Shown in pieces: positions 1-13,000 of a stretch of 64,000 bases of DNA (position 1 is its first letter; each line of letters opens with the position of its first letter). Made by a program: the position numbers and the translations under genes. The notes under the pieces were generated by a model. That model was not told the origin of the DNA and did no database searches. It was given only the letters and a program-made list of their open reading frames with translations. This DNA is from Xylona heveae TC161 (taxonomy: Eukaryota; Ascomycota; Xylonomycetes; Xylonales; Xylonaceae): positions 2,604,001 to 2,668,000 of the forward strand of contig NW_017264195.1 in NCBI RefSeq assembly GCF_001619985.1, read 5' to 3'.

Positions 1-1993
1 TTTTTCGATGGTGCGTCGGATCCGGACGGGGTTTGCCAGAGGCAATCTGCATTGCTCTAGACTGGCTTGGTTGTACACTGGGAGCTGAGCTTGGAGCTCC
101 CTGAACTGTTGCTCGGCGCACAATTGGTCCATTTGGGGAGGATGATTGACGGTCGCGCATATTGCCTCGCAACTGCGGACTCGCGGCCAGCTCGTCTGCG
201 AAAGCATTGACTTCAACGGCACGCTTCTCCACAACGACATAATCTCTCTCAAATGCAACATCCTGAGCGGCTCGCTCCCGTTCCTCTCGCAGAGCCTGAT
301 CATCACGACGTTTACGTTCGCGATCCTGGAGTTGTTCATTCAATAGTGATGCGCTGGGAGACGCGCTAGCCCGACTTGGTTTTCGCTGCATCACCTCAGC
401 GGCGCCGGGGTTGACACGATCCGGATACAAGTCTTGTCGAGCAGGAGCAGTAGCATGAGAAGTGAGGTGCGGTCGCTGTGCTTCGCCCAGGGAACCCCGA
501 GCCGTCCGGTCCGGTTGTGCTCCTTGCAGCAGCTCACCAGGACGCATTGCATTTCCAGTACGAGGAGGTGTGCCCGAAAGACGCCGGGTTATCATGGGCT
601 GCGAGCTTGTACGGGATGCCTGTTGTCGTATTTGAAGCGCCCGATTTCCTGGCGATGATGAAATGGGAGCTTCAGGCTGCTCCTGTGGCAGCCCAGGCTG
701 TAGTAGTGGTCGTTGTTCTCGAGAAGCACTTGTTTTACTCTGCAAGTGTGCTTCCGAAACTTGTCCCGGCTCTCCTTCAGAGGGCCGCTTCGGCAAGAGT
801 CGAGGCCGGTCTTCCCCAACCAGACCTGGAATATCGTCTCTGACGACTGCATTATCAAAAAAGTCTTTGAAGCCCAATCGCTCGACGGGGTTTCGTTTCA
901 AAAGCGACCGGATCAATCTCTTCATACCATCACTCAAAAGAGTATCTTCTGGAAACTTGATCCGGTCTTCACCCCTCTCGATCTTGCGAAGAAGCTCCAC
1001 GTGATTTGATGCTCTAAAAGGCGGCTTCCCAACCACCATCTCATAGAGCACGGTACCAACGGACCACAAGTCTGCCTTTGCATCATACTTTTCATAGCGT
1101 AGAATCTCCGGTGCCATATACAGCGGAGACCCACAAAGAGTCTCGGCGAGAGAGGTGGAAGGAAGAGACCGTGCGAAGCCAAAGTCTGCAATCTTCAACA
1201 TCGGGAGCGACTCCACGCCCACGATTGGGACCAAGGAGTTTTCGCTTGCAGCTAGAGGCATTACCTCTGGCTGGGCTCGGGCAAACCACAACGGCGATGG
1301 ATTTAGAAGAAGGTTCTGTGGCTTGACATCGCGATGAATAAAGTTTCGCGCCCGCAGGAACTCCAGCGCGCTCGCGAGCTGCTTGAGAAAATGCCGGACC
1401 ACCACCTCGTTCAAGCCACCACCGGGGGGGTTAGGATATTTCTTGATCATCTCCGCGGTTGCAGCATGCCCTGAAAGCTTATCTCGTTTCTTGATAAAAT
1501 AGGACAAATCTCCGAGCTGGCAAAACTCCATGACGAGATGAATGTGAGCCGATGATTCTTGGCAATCGATAAGGGCGACAATGTGTGGATGATGCAAGCC
1601 CTTCAAGATGTGTATTTCGGAATAGAGGTTGTCCTTGAGCTTCTTGTTGAGCTTTTGGAGGTGGACCGACTTGATGGCAACAAGGGCTCCTTTCTTCTAT
1701 ACGTCCCAAACATGTCAGCCTATACGATTCAAGAAGAGTCTTTCAATTAAAAGAGGAATTACGGCAAGATGAGGGAGGAAGATTATCGGGTAGCCCTTCT
1801 ACTAGCTGAACATAGGCCCAAAGAGAGGACATGATATCGGGGAGCGATGACATACCACATGTAGCCCCTTATAGACAGTAGCAAAGCTACCCCGTCCGAT
1901 TTCTTCGAGTCGTTTAAACTGGCCGATTGTCACTTCCGCTTGCGAAGAGTCCGGCAATCGCCTCGGCGTTGCCGATGGATGTTGTGATGCCAT
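1..1993 (-). CDS. atg1: Serine/threonine kinase Atg1 (3' end off window)
   Basis: Atg1/ULK kinase, the initiating kinase of autophagy and the Cvt pathway, acting at the phagophore assembly site with Atg13/Atg17. Two exons are visible: 1993-1856 and 1696 to the left edge. The 159-nt intron has a GTATGT donor and a TATAG acceptor and joins in phase 0. About 611 residues are visible. The kinase domain is complete: glycine loop [11 protein letters not shown] near residues 33-43, VAIK lysine near 55, HRDVKPQN catalytic loop, DFG, and an activation loop ending [11 protein letters not shown]. After it comes a low-complexity linker, and at 241-230 the motif YVVV (about residue 532). This is identical to the Atg8-interacting motif known in yeast Atg1, so Atg8 binding is inferred. 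The C-terminal MIT/EAT region that binds Atg13 lies outside the window. The ATG at 1993 is chosen because MASQ leads straight into the kinase domain, as in other fungal Atg1 proteins. Confidence 0.95.
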
Positions 1994-2188
1994 CGTGCCA
2001 GTACAATCTCCTCCACGTCCGCGTGGGTCGAAGCAGACAAATCTCCTTGATCAAGTGGCCACCAGCTCCCATTCACGTGCGGATGAATCGTTTTGAGAGC
2101 TGAGACGGTTAAACATCGACCGTGCTTCCAAATCACAAGGAGCGACACGCAGAAAGGACGTAGTAGTCGGACGGTCTTCTAGTTGTAG

Positions 2189-2226
2189 GTATATATATAT
2201 GTGTGTGTGTGTATATGTATATATAA
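2189..2226. repeat. TA/TG microsatellite
   Basis: Alternating AT then GT dinucleotides followed by a second TA run, about 38 bases, 0.2 kb upstream of the atg1 start. Confidence 0.8.
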
Positions 2227-2996
2227 AGGCGAAATAGATGTGAGAAGATAGGGCGGCGATAATTGAGGTGAACTCAAGAAGTTGATCAAAGTATGTATAA
2301 CGGTCGAGGGTCAAGCCAAAGTCACGTCAGTGTGGGACAGGTGTCTAGGCAGTACTCCTGACGGCTGGCGGTGGATGGTGGTTGAGTACGATCGATCTCG
2401 AAACCCTCTTTCTGCAGGCTACGGAAGCAGGCTACCAAGGGTCATGGTCCGAATCTGATCGGAATACCCAGATGGGGTCATGGGTGCCCTATCGATGGCA
2501 AGACGATGGACATGAAACGGGGGGCGATGATGGGAGATCCTCAATAAAGGGAGATGCACGAAGATGATAGTAAAGTGGAAAAGATAAGGAGGAAGGGGGG
2601 GATGACAGTGACAGCCAGTTGGATAAGAGGAAGAAGGTGTGCGGTCGTACTCGTAGCAGAGAAGAGCAACAAGCAGTCAATAACAGCTGTAGGAGCAGCA
2701 GTAGTTAGCGTAAGAGTGTAGTGTGAGGTCTTGCGTAGCGGTGGGAGGTACTCTGGGACTGCACAGTGCCATGCAGCGTATAACGGGCCTAGCAGGGGGG
2801 GGAGGGGGGAGGGGGGAGAGGCCTGTTAGCCGCCCGAGAGGTAACGTACCGTACTGGAAGAGTACCCTGGGATCGTCGCAGGCTATCCGTAGATGGGAAT
2901 TATAGTCAGTGCCGTGCAACGGACTACCTGGAGTACCCTGGAGTACGGAGTACAGGCGCAGTTAGAGTCCGGTCGGGAAGAGCAAGCCGTGACTGG

Positions 2997-3107
2997 GGTG
3001 GGTGGGTGGGTGGGTGTGTGTATGGGAGAGGAGAGAGAGAGAGAGAGAGTTGATGGTCCGTCTGCCTGGCTTGGCTGGCTGCTGGCTGCTGGCTGGCTGG
3101 CTGGTTG
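2997..3107. repeat. Compound GGGT / GA / CTGG microsatellite
   Basis: Three adjacent simple repeats: GGGT units at about 2997-3015, a GA run at about 3027-3049 and CTGG-type units at about 3063-3107. It lies about 1 kb upstream of atg1. Read on the minus strand it gives a spurious proline/serine-rich frame. Confidence 0.8.
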
Positions 3108-3742
3108 GTGTCCTTTTTTCCCTTTTCCTGACATGGACATGGAGGAGCCATGGGGAAAAAGAGTCAGATGGATGGTCTCGGTCCGGATCATCCCAACCCT
3201 CGTTGGGACAAAGCGTCTCTCAGTATCAGCCCTGCTACTCCATTTTGGGCGATTCTTATCGTGACAGATGCGGTCTTTATGGTCCTCCCTAACACAACTC
3301 CATAACAGCGTCCGAGGCGTCCAGCTGATAAATACGGGAACCCAAAGAGCTGCCGATGGCGTCAGATATATAGAAGATGACGCACCCCTGAGTTGAAACA
3401 CATTATGATCTCTGATGACGGGAGGAAGAATCCTTCTAAAGAAGGTATCCGGATACCGCTTAATTCCTCTCTTCACATGCTTGCGAGATTTTTCTGTCTG
3501 AATAAACTCTGTCTTTCTGTGGCTGCACCATTATAGGATGTACACATATATATATTCGAGCAGGCGAATGCGCCTGGGATGGCGATATGGCATGAAATAC
3601 CCTCTCCAGAAAACATCTCCCTGACTTATTGACGGGTGCCGCAATTGAGCGCGGGGTCCATAATAAAAATACAATCGAAATGAAATTAAATCAAGTGGAT
3701 TATTTGTCTAACTTTTACTCCATCCAATGCAATCTTTACATT

Positions 3743-6651
3743 TCATATTCCGAGTCCCCGAACCAGGAGCCACAATATCACAGGCACAACGACATTATCA
3801 TTTGCCCCTGTCAGCACCGCTTCAGTAAAGCTTGCGCCTGCTCCGGCAATGACTGACTTGATAACTGAAGTGACCCAATGATCATCACTGCCGCCAGGCC
3901 ATCCGCCCAATACCAACCAGAACCTAGCAAAAACTAATCCACTGGCAACGGCCAGCGCAAATGCAACGCTGCCCTCTAGACTCTTGCCACCAGTCCAGGG
4001 CCATTTGCGACGGCCGTAACGTCGACCGATCAACGATGCCGCAGCATCCCCCATACCTACGCACACAACACCACTGATCATACTAACATCTCTTGAAGTG
4101 ACTTCCCAACCGTCCCAATTCGATGGTCCAGCGCGAGATGCGTCAGCTAAACATAGCCAGAGAGGAATCGCACATCCAATTAGGAGAAACATGTGCGAGA
4201 CGACGACAGGGCCACGAAGATCTCGACCGTCGACATAAGGTGTAAGAAAGGCGGCCAGCGGTTTAGAAAGGGGCGGTAATTGTGACGCCCGGAAAAGGTC
4301 GAGGAGAATGAATAGCGAGAGGGCTAATGTGAGAGCAAGACCAGCAAAGGCTGGATCGATATACGTCGCAGGCAGAAACATTGCCACCATCATGCCATGG
4401 AAGACTTTACGACGAGTGTCCACCTCCACGACAGAGCTGAGGCGTAGAACAATCAACATCCCGATAGTGAAGATGCCAAGCCAATATCCGCAAATTGCAA
4501 GCCTCGTATTAGCCTCGCCCAAGTTGCAGAACCGTACTTGATCGACCCAGCCACGACCAACGGAAGGTGTGTCATCACGATCGCGCCTTGGTGGCAATTG
4601 AATCCAATTCTCCATGTTCGCGCCAACCACTGCCATTCTGAACGGCTGAATATTACCCAATAAGTACCCAATAGCCCAGCCAACGGGCTCATCGCCATTG
4701 AAAGCCCACTTGGCAGTATAAGTTCTGATGCCCAGAACCAGGATAAAGAGAATGGAACAATACACATACGCTGCGTAGAGAAGCTTGCGATTCTTCGCTT
4801 GAGATGCAGTTAGATCCAAGTATGGTCGGAAGGTGGAGGAGATGTGGCGCCTATGACGCCCGCCTGAAGTGAACTTGGAAGACCTCGGAAGGACAGAGCC
4901 GTCAATTGATGGAAGCGTGTACCTCCTGTGAGAAATAACGGACTGGACGGGCTGAGAAGCATCTCCTCCTAACATATCAAAGCTCTTTGACGGATCTCTA
5001 GCGGACATTGTTTGGCCGCTGTTTTCTTCCAAGCTGCGAAGCTCAACCGTATTGGGCACCTTCAGATGGAGACTCCGATTACCCCTTCCTACATGAGTCC
5101 CAGGCGCTCCATCCTCATCGGCATCGCTATCCCCGCTGTCTACTCTTCCCTCAAACGGCTTGAAGCCGCCAATCCTCTGCCCTCTTGCGTGGTCCAAAGC
5201 TTGCAAAAACAAGTTTTTCGCTTTAACAACGTTGGCTGCACGCCGAAACCTCCATTTGGGAATCTTTGCCAGGGCTACTCCCCATTGAATGACGTGCCGA
5301 CAAAGTATGAATGTACCCAGGCCTCCACCCCAAAGAGCAGCTTGTAATATGACAGCTTGAGGAGACGAGGAGTGAAGTAAAAGGTTTATCAAGGCAATTG
5401 ACAGAAGTTGGATCTCTGCTGGAAGCAGGCTGGTTGTCGTCAGATACTGCAGTGGAGACAACAAGGTCTGATGCAGAGGGTAAAGACATATTAGGATTCC
5501 TGGGGACAATCCTTCCGGAGGCGGCGATTTCAGAAAGTAGGGCATTGGCGGAAACAGCTTCGATGGCAGAGCAGTGTACTCAGAGGTGATGAGTGGTGCG
5601 ATTGACAGAAACCAATGAGTAAAGCTTAAACCCAAAGGAGTCCCGACTTCAGGAATGACTCTGTGAGGCAGCGCAGCAATTCCGAGGATGAGATTAGGAA
5701 GTAGGAACTTCTTATTGTTTGGAAGCAGCGACAATGCAACCAATTCAGGGATTAAAACTGGGTATATAAGCGGCGCAGGGTCGAAAGATGATGGAACTCG
5801 AAAGCGCTGTTTTCTCCCAGGCCCCGGTGAGCTCGGTGCTTTGCGAGCGAAACGAAGAAGTCTGATAGGATATATCATGAATAAAAATATAATGATACAG
5901 GCATGGGTGTATAGTTCTGCTGAGTTCGAACGAGAAATAATCAGTAAAACAAGAATATAGACAGATTATCAAGGCACGTACCACGATGCCATAGTTTTGC
6001 GGCTTGCCGCACTCCGCCACCACATGTTGTAATTAACCCTACAATTCCAACTATGAGAAATTCCGATGTTCTTCTTATCAATTCTGCTCTTCGACGTCTT
6101 CTGTATCTTTGCTCTGCCTTCCGCGCCTCTTGGTCTTCAAAAGGCTGGGTTTGAGAGAGCCATGCTGAAGCCTCGCCCGCATGTAAAGAAAACTGATTAT
6201 CGTCCTCATCCAGTTGCGACGGCGTAAGGAATGGGCTGGATGTACAAGTGCCCCGCGTGTCGCGCAACCCTTTATGGGGTCGCGACGGTGGGGCAGGAAG
6301 GCTTTTCAGAAAAGTAGCACTTTCATCGTCAGCCTCCGTTCCACTGTCGCTCAAAGTATCCACGCTCTTGGAGCCTGAGCTCCCTTCTCCATTGTTAGTA
6401 TCGGCGGCAGCGCCTTCGTTGCGTCGTCGGCTCAGGCTTCGGTCATCTCTCGGACCGTAGTTTCCTTGGGCCTCGAGATAGGATTTGGTATGAGGTTCGG
6501 CTTGCTGTCGGTGGTATGGCTGTCGAGATCTTGATCGAGACCGTAGGCGTTCTGCATTTGCCCCTTCAGGGTTGGACGAGGAGGCTGAGACAGGACTCAA
6601 TTCAAAGTCATGAGCTATTCGCATATTGACTGGGGCAAACGATGTGCTCAT
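3743..6651 (-). CDS. sec59: Dolichol kinase (Sec59 family)
   Basis: Dolichol kinase, an ER membrane enzyme that phosphorylates dolichol with CTP to make dolichyl phosphate for N-glycosylation, O-mannosylation and GPI anchors. Exons are 6651-5982 and 5919-3743. The 62-nt intron has a GTACGT donor and CTCAG acceptor in phase 1, giving 948 residues. The C-terminal third is the conserved catalytic part: a lumenal/cytosolic series of hydrophobic segments, the FHG...DPAFAGLAL block near residue 735, and the GDAAASLIGRRYGRRKW...GGKSLEGS block near 845-875, which corresponds to the CTP-binding region in this family. The first 195 residues are hydrophilic, Ser/Arg-rich and probably disordered (RSRSRSR), followed by a first membrane helix near residues 198-217 just before the splice site. 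Fungal members are often longer than yeast Sec59, so the length is expected. The neighbours show no pathway link. Confidence 0.93.
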
Positions 6652-7965
6652 AGGAAAAGAATGTCTAGATCATGGTTATCCCTCGACATCGAATCGGGCA
6701 CTGAGCCAAGAACAGTCAATGCAACCCCAGTGACTGTAGACTATGCTAGTGAAATAATTGAAGGGCGATGATGCTGTGATAGGAAAGATGTTGAGGTATT
6801 AAAAGAAGCAATGGGGTTTATCTGGCGCATTACTCGCGCCGAGTCCAACCAAAGCGTTGTATGTGCATGTGAGGGACCACATTTTCCACCGTGTCGAGCT
6901 TCTGCTTGCGGGAGTGTTAGTAGTGGTACGAATGCGCCTACGTAATTCCTGCCAGCGACACTAGTATCCTTGTACTGTAACCGTCGGTCTCAACCGCAGC
7001 TAATTTAAGCGGCTCCTCGAGCGCTATTACTATTCTGTCCAAGAGATATTTACTTTAAGTGATTTGGAGCCTTCGGCTTTTGAATCCTCGTATTCCACAG
7101 GTTAGATGGCAGCAACTGTTCTTTGAGGGACAGTTTGAACAATTTCTCTTCCATTGTGTTTGCTTCTGCTCGCTCAGTTCTGGTAGAATCGTTCATATTA
7201 TTTCCTATTTATACACATGCTGGTACCCAATTGATCACTCTTGCTGTGGCATTAAAAGTTAGTAGTTGGAAAATTATAGCAAAGATTCTTTCTGGCCTTT
7301 ACAATTTCTGGCCTTTGCAATTGATTGCTTGTGAGATAGAATATTCATGTATTAATCAGAGCTAAGATCCTATGGCGTGTCCAGCACAAACCATTCAAGG
7401 ACAAAAGGCTATGCAAATAGAGATACAGCGAATGAGAAGAAGATAAAAGCATGGCTGCGCGGCTCTTCTGCCGAGCGCGCGAACCAGAAGATACAAAAGA
7501 AATGTCGATATGTAACAAGGTCTACCCAAGTTAGTGTGGGGGCGAACGAGACATAGTTTTGGAGAAACAATTGAACGTTTCTTGTAGACCTCTGCCCTGT
7601 GTGGAACAAGCAGTCCGCGCCCAAAACCATCGGAGGACCGCAAGTAAAAAGAAAGTACAGAGAAAGCCAAGTAAAGGACAACTTTTTGTGATTAAAATAC
7701 CCTTTCCCCCCAGACAAAAGGATTGCGCCTCGGAAAGCCATTGCGTGAATGGCATTCTCCATGCAAATGTGAAAAACCCCAAAGAGTGTTCGAGCAATGT
7801 TGTCGACATATTAAAATATTGTATTTGTAGAAATCCCGGTTGTCGTAGCTCTTCGTATCTTGTGTCGCACGAGTAAACAAGTCTGCCAGCGACACCTCCA
7901 GTGCCTTCTGCAGAGTCGCAAGCTGACGACGTGTTTTTAGCGACGCTTGGATCAAGTCCAGCCAT
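6652..7965. other. Intergenic, sec59 promoter and msnA 3' side
   Basis: This 1.3 kb separates the dolichol kinase start from the C2H2 gene stop. Nothing in it resembles a protein family. The part next to 7965 probably includes the 3' untranslated region of the C2H2 gene. Confidence 0.6.
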
Positions 7966-10007
7966 CTATTCGTCCCGCTTTCTCTTCTTGCGGGAGTTCT
8001 TGTTCTCTGCAGGGTTCGGACTCGAACTTTCGCGGATTGAGTTTGTTGCGCTAGATGAGCTGCTCGTTGCGTTCGCTGCGGCAGCTTGAGCAGCTTCAAA
8101 GAGAACTGCGCCCAACGCGGCGCTGTCCCCCTCATCAGAGGACTCTTCTTTGGTGTCCGCGGGAACTTCTCCATCTTCCAAGACCCCCATAACGACAGCA
8201 CCACTTCCATGAGTGCGAGCATGCTGGGAGAGGTTGTCGCTGCGTGAGAACTTCTTGCCACACTCCCCACATTCAAAGGGCTTGTCCTGGGTATGCAGAG
8301 ACCTATAGTGGCGCTTCAGATGCTCCTGCCGACGGAAACGACGAGAGCAGAGTGTGCAAACGAAAGTCTTGGACGGGTCATCTGTCAAGGACTGCTTGCG
8401 ACCGCGACGGTTGACCGGTCCCATGACCGGAGGAGTGGCCAAGTCAGAGGGAGAACCCGCAGCAGGAGTTCCATCTGACGCGCCCGCCTGGATATTTTCC
8501 GACTGCTGTTGACTAGATTTTTCCTGGGACTGCGCACCATTTCCACGAGTCAAAGTACCCATTTGCTCCCTCTTGACGACAACCGAGCCATAGTCGGACG
8601 AATCGCTAGCTGGAGAAGATACCTTGTTGGATCTGCGATATTGACTTCGCTTTTTTGGCTTCATCACGGCCGAGGATTCAGGAATATTGCTGATCAAATC
8701 GCCGGATTCAGGGGGCGAAAGGTATCCAGGGACAGCCAAGTGATCTCTGTCCTCGAATTCCTCGGAACTGTCTTCGCTCAAAAAGCTGTCTTCCTCGAAG
8801 GGCAAGACGTCAATGCGCTGTCGCTTGGTATTGACAGGGTAAGTGCTGTCAACAGGACCAAAGTTAACTATGCGATTGACAAAGTCTGTTTCTGAGTCCA
8901 GATCCGAGAAGTCCTCAAAGCTGGGGAGCTGGCCAAGGGTGAGGCCCATGAAATCGCAGTTCTCGATTGACGGAGGGTTGGGCTCTGAGCCGAGGGCCTC
9001 GCCCCCCGGAGGTAGCTTGCACTCGTCGTCGTCGCCAGGGCTGAAGGTGGGAAGAGACGGGAAATCAACCGCTGAGAGAGATGAACGGGTAATGTCCGAC
9101 GAGGCGACAGTGAGATTGCGAGGGTCGCAAAAATCAACCTCTGTATCAGACACAACAGAGCGTGGTAGAGGAGAGGGCGAAGGTGAGAGCGCAGGGCAGG
9201 CGTTTGCAGAAAGGAGGTCGGAAGACTGGCTAGCGGTAACCGAAGGGGGGTGAATGAACACTGTAGAGAGGAGAACGTTAGACGAGATGTTACCGTTAAC
9301 CTCCGGCAAAAGCACACGCTAAATAGCTCCCCTACGAGACGGGAAAAACGAAAACAATATTACGCGCGAAACATTGCAAAGCACAAATTAAATGAATCCA
9401 CTCGATTGTATAGTGAATACTTACCTGGAGTGAGTGGTGGAGATCCACATCGAGTCCAATCCCCGCCAGCGAGGATTTCAGAATGGACCTCGCCCTCGCA
9501 TCCTTCTTTCACGCCCTCGAATCGCTCAAAGCAGTGAACACTCGATCCAATTGGAGTGGGAAGAAATCCACAGGATGAGTGAGGGCTACCCATAGTGCTG
9601 CCCGAGGTGGACAGCGGTGGCGTTGATGGCAAGAAATAAACATCGGATCCGGCACAATCAGCATCTAGAGCAAGTATCTGCGGCGAATCCTGAATAAGAA
9701 TTGCCGGTTTCTGGTAGACAGGGCGAGGCGATGCTATCGGAGTGAGGGTCATTTGAGGGATGCCGGATCTGGGCGCGACTGGAGTTTGAAGGCTGTGGCC
9801 ATAGGCCACATTAGACGGAAGTGGCATGGGGGATTCCTGGCTCGAAAGGGTAGGTGGAAAAGACTGAATATGAGCCTGGGGAGGGAGGGCATTCGGGTGA
9901 GGCGTGAAATGACCGTGCTGTCTGTGTTCGGGGTGTGGATCGGGATTGTAATAAAAGAAGGACGATTGTCCCATCAACTGAGGGAAAACAGAATGTGTTG
10001 TCTCCAT
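7966..10007 (-). CDS. msnA: Msn2/Seb1-like C2H2 stress-response transcription factor
   Basis: Zinc-finger transcription factor of the Msn2/Msn4/Seb1 type, which in fungi binds stress-response elements (AGGGG/CCCCT) downstream of HOG and PKA signalling. Exons are 10007-9425 and 9260-7966. The 164-nt intron has a GTAAGT donor and a CTACAG acceptor in phase 1, giving 625 residues. Two C2H2 fingers lie at about residues 493-545. In finger one, the region after FVCTLC carries RRQEHLKRH; in finger two, the region after [10 protein letters not shown] carries SRSDNLSQH. This RRQEH/RSDNL pair is the Msn2-type recognition surface. The rest is Ser/Pro-rich, with an acidic segment in the middle and a basic C-terminal KKRKR that may be a nuclear signal. 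The ATG at 10007 begins MET-T, similar to the N-terminus of Aspergillus MsnA. The gene stands alone, with 8.7 kb of non-coding DNA upstream. The symbol is assigned by family resemblance. Confidence 0.93.
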
Positions 10008-13000
10008 TGTTTTTTCGGGCGTCCAATATTCTGAGCTGCGTGGATAAGCATTGTCAGCGTCACTGCCTTAACATTTGCCTGCCAAAGCGTTGCGGGGCGG
10101 CCAATAGACATGGTAGGCTCACATTGGTAGGGTTCGAAACGATGCAGTAATAGAAGAACCTTTTCCAAGATGGACGGCGAAGCGGAAGTGAAGATGAATA
10201 CGCGATTTATTAAAATTCCTGGTTCGAGAGAGGAGACAGTCCAGAAGAGAGCTGAACAGAGGAAAATCCAGAAGAGAGTGACTGGAAAGAGTAACAATGA
10301 ATCCAAGGTCTGCCTGATATATTCGGGAAGGGTAGAATATACGAGACAGACAGAATAAAGATTCGGCCTGAAAATCGAAAAAATGTATGACGGATTGCAA
10401 TTGATTAGGGTAAAAGTACGAGGGGGACCAAATGAGGGACTGGAAATCGATTCGAAAAGGCTATTGATGAGCACAATTCGAAAGGTTTCCAAAATGAAAC
10501 AAAAAAAATAATTTTGATGAAATGGAACAAAAAGTAGGGGAGGAACGAGGGGAATAAGCTGAACAAAAAGGAAAATGGAACGAAGGGCGAGAAAGCTGGA
10601 TAAAGTAACAGATTTCAAGCTATGCACGCTTTCAAAGGATGGAGGATCAGGAACGGGAAAAATAAGGGCACGGAAGAGATATGGGCGGGGGACCCTCGGG
10701 ACGATGGCCGGCTGGCCTAGGGAGCGAGGGAACCACTCTCGCACCTCGTCATCCACCCTCGAGCTCGCACAAGACCGAACCGTCTCGATAGCATGTGGGA
10801 CGCCAGTCAGTGTGAAGGCGGATGCCAGAAGTAAAAGTGCCCAGTCCGACACTACCGCCGGGGCGGTCCAGGGATTCACGCCAAGCAGGGGATCGAACCG
10901 TGGCCAATGGCCACTGGTCCACGCCACATGGGGTATCGCCTTGGCCGCCGGCGTAGCGTGGGTATATGGGTTACCGCTGTGGGGACCAGTGAGACGCTGA
11001 AGCATTGGGATGCCGGGAGATTACGACCGGCAGGTCGACAGTGGGAAGCTGGCCGCATTGTGTGTGCCTGCCATTCTGATGGTGTATGCCAGCCCACGTG
11101 ATGACCGTGTGATAAACGCCTGAACCCACTTGTCCAGTGCTGAGTTAGGATTGGTCCTCTCTGCATATAGTGCGTATAAGTGCGGGTCAATGATTGTTTA
11201 ATGCTGCACTCTAGACATTGTTCTGAGATGCCAATGGAGGATTTGCTCTTCATAGGCGCGATGCTCAGCGTTTGTGCCCATGAGGGTTGCAAGTAGTTTG
11301 GTGTCACCCTACCCACCGAGGGCACAGCTTCGCTCTTTCTCTCGCATTTTCTCCGTGAGTGTACTGCGTTGTGTGCTTGTTGTTTTTTGTGAGCCACGCT
11401 AATGTGCCGCGAGTGACGGGGAATCACCTCGGTGGTTGGTTGGTCGGACTCAGACCTACACGGCTCAAGGGTCCCCCATCTGCGTTGGGCGAGCTCGACC
11501 GCCCACCTCAACGGTATTAGTTAAGAAACCTTGTCCATCCATTGCTTTTTGAATAAACGAAGTTTTAGATTGGAGCATCCCAGCAGGGCACCCTCACTGA
11601 ACATGCGCATCTGACTGAGAATCCAGGTTTCCATTTGCGGACTCTTACCTTCTCAGCTGTGCACTGCAGGTGGCATGACGCGAGGTCCAGGCTGCATTGC
11701 CACAGTGCATCGCATGTCTAACCGTAAGGTGATACAATTATGCATCCTCTGCTTTGGCCCGCATTCGATTTTCTGGGTGATGGGTGAGGCCCAGAGGCCG
11801 CCAAAGGGTCGCTAAAGGCCATCGCTTCAATAGCGGGCTGGATTGATTACTTGACGTCGTAGTCCCGACCTGGCTGTGCTGTCGCCTCTCCATACCCTGC
11901 CTGATAGTTTCCTAGAATACAGTATGACCTCGCTTGACAGATCGGATCGACGAAGAAATGTCTTAGACGACCCGCACTGGGCGAACAAAATCGGTAGAGA
12001 AGTGGCCTTAGGCCTCACGCGTTGCTGATGCACTAGAGCGGCTAGATTGGCGTTTCTTTCCAGTAAGTCCGTATCAGAGTAGATGGTGTTCGAAAGGTCT
12101 CGTAAAGTCTTGGGGCAAAGGACATGGGTTCCACTCGTATCGCGAAAGTTCTTGCCTATCAGAGACTTCAAGGCGGCAAAGAGAGGGTCTTGTCGTGCTT
12201 GTCATATTGTTTCCCTTGGTGACCCCATTGCGACCATCTCTACCTAATCCAAGTGGAGATTTCATAAGATGCCTTATGACGATTTTGAATCAACTATCTT
12301 CAAGCAGTATTGATAGGCTAGAGATAACGTCACTTCAGATTTCCCGAAATTAGAGGAACGGGAATAAGTACAGATACACTTTCATATCTAGGTAGCTGAC
12401 AATTGTTGGACGGATTTCAGAAAGTTTTGAGACGGCCGACGCTACTTGAGGTGCACTAGAGTACTGCCGTGCTGTGACCAAAAAGGACCCCTACACACTT
12501 TTGTGATCGCTGTGCTTATTATTATCTGCAGGTACGGTTGAGTTGTGGACGGGCAGATGCAAGGCACCGCTCTAAGTTGCTCCGGGCATAAATATACCAG
12601 TTAGTCCTAGGCTCTCGTCGATCGTTTTCCCAAAAGCCAAGTTGCACCCAATTGTCTTCCGCGGAAGTGCTCGGTAAGAGAAGCACACGGATGTGTGGCG
12701 GGGTAGTCCCAGTGGCAGCGTCAGTTCTACCAGGAACCGCTACGTACATCGCGGAGGGAAAAGTATCGGACGTTCATCCGTCGTGAAATATCTTGTATTC
12801 AGTCTGTAGATCATGCTGTTCGGTGGCACGGCCAGAGAAGATGTAGGGCGACCAAGGCCTGTCGTTCGCGGGGCATTGTGCCGCATTGTCCAAAGATTCT
12901 TAGCCCGTTTCAGACGCGCCAAGTTGGTCCCAGACTGCTATCTGAGGGAGGGGAAAGAAAAACAAAATAGAGAAAAAGAAAGGAAAAAGGATAGCCTGGA

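Larger units (their letters stand above)
1994..3742. other. Intergenic, atg1 promoter and leader side
   Basis: This is 1.75 kb between the start of atg1 and the stop of the dolichol kinase gene; both are on the minus strand, so it holds the atg1 promoter. It contains several simple repeats (TA/TG near 2189-2226, GGGT, GA and CTGG near 2997-3107) and a GTAC-rich patch near 2846-2960. No open frame resembles a known protein. Confidence 0.7.

Noticed and set aside
2883-3476. 197-codon frame on the minus strand upstream of atg1
   Set aside because: It starts with a GTG codon, is composed largely of microsatellite translation and matches no family; it lies in the atg1 promoter.
9974-11005. 343-codon frame on the minus strand over the msnA start
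   Set aside because: Overlaps the msnA start codon in another frame, consists of the pyrimidine-rich leader, and has no domain.
10876-11511. 211-codon minus-strand frame
   Set aside because: No family resemblance and biased composition; it lies in the non-coding region upstream of msnA.
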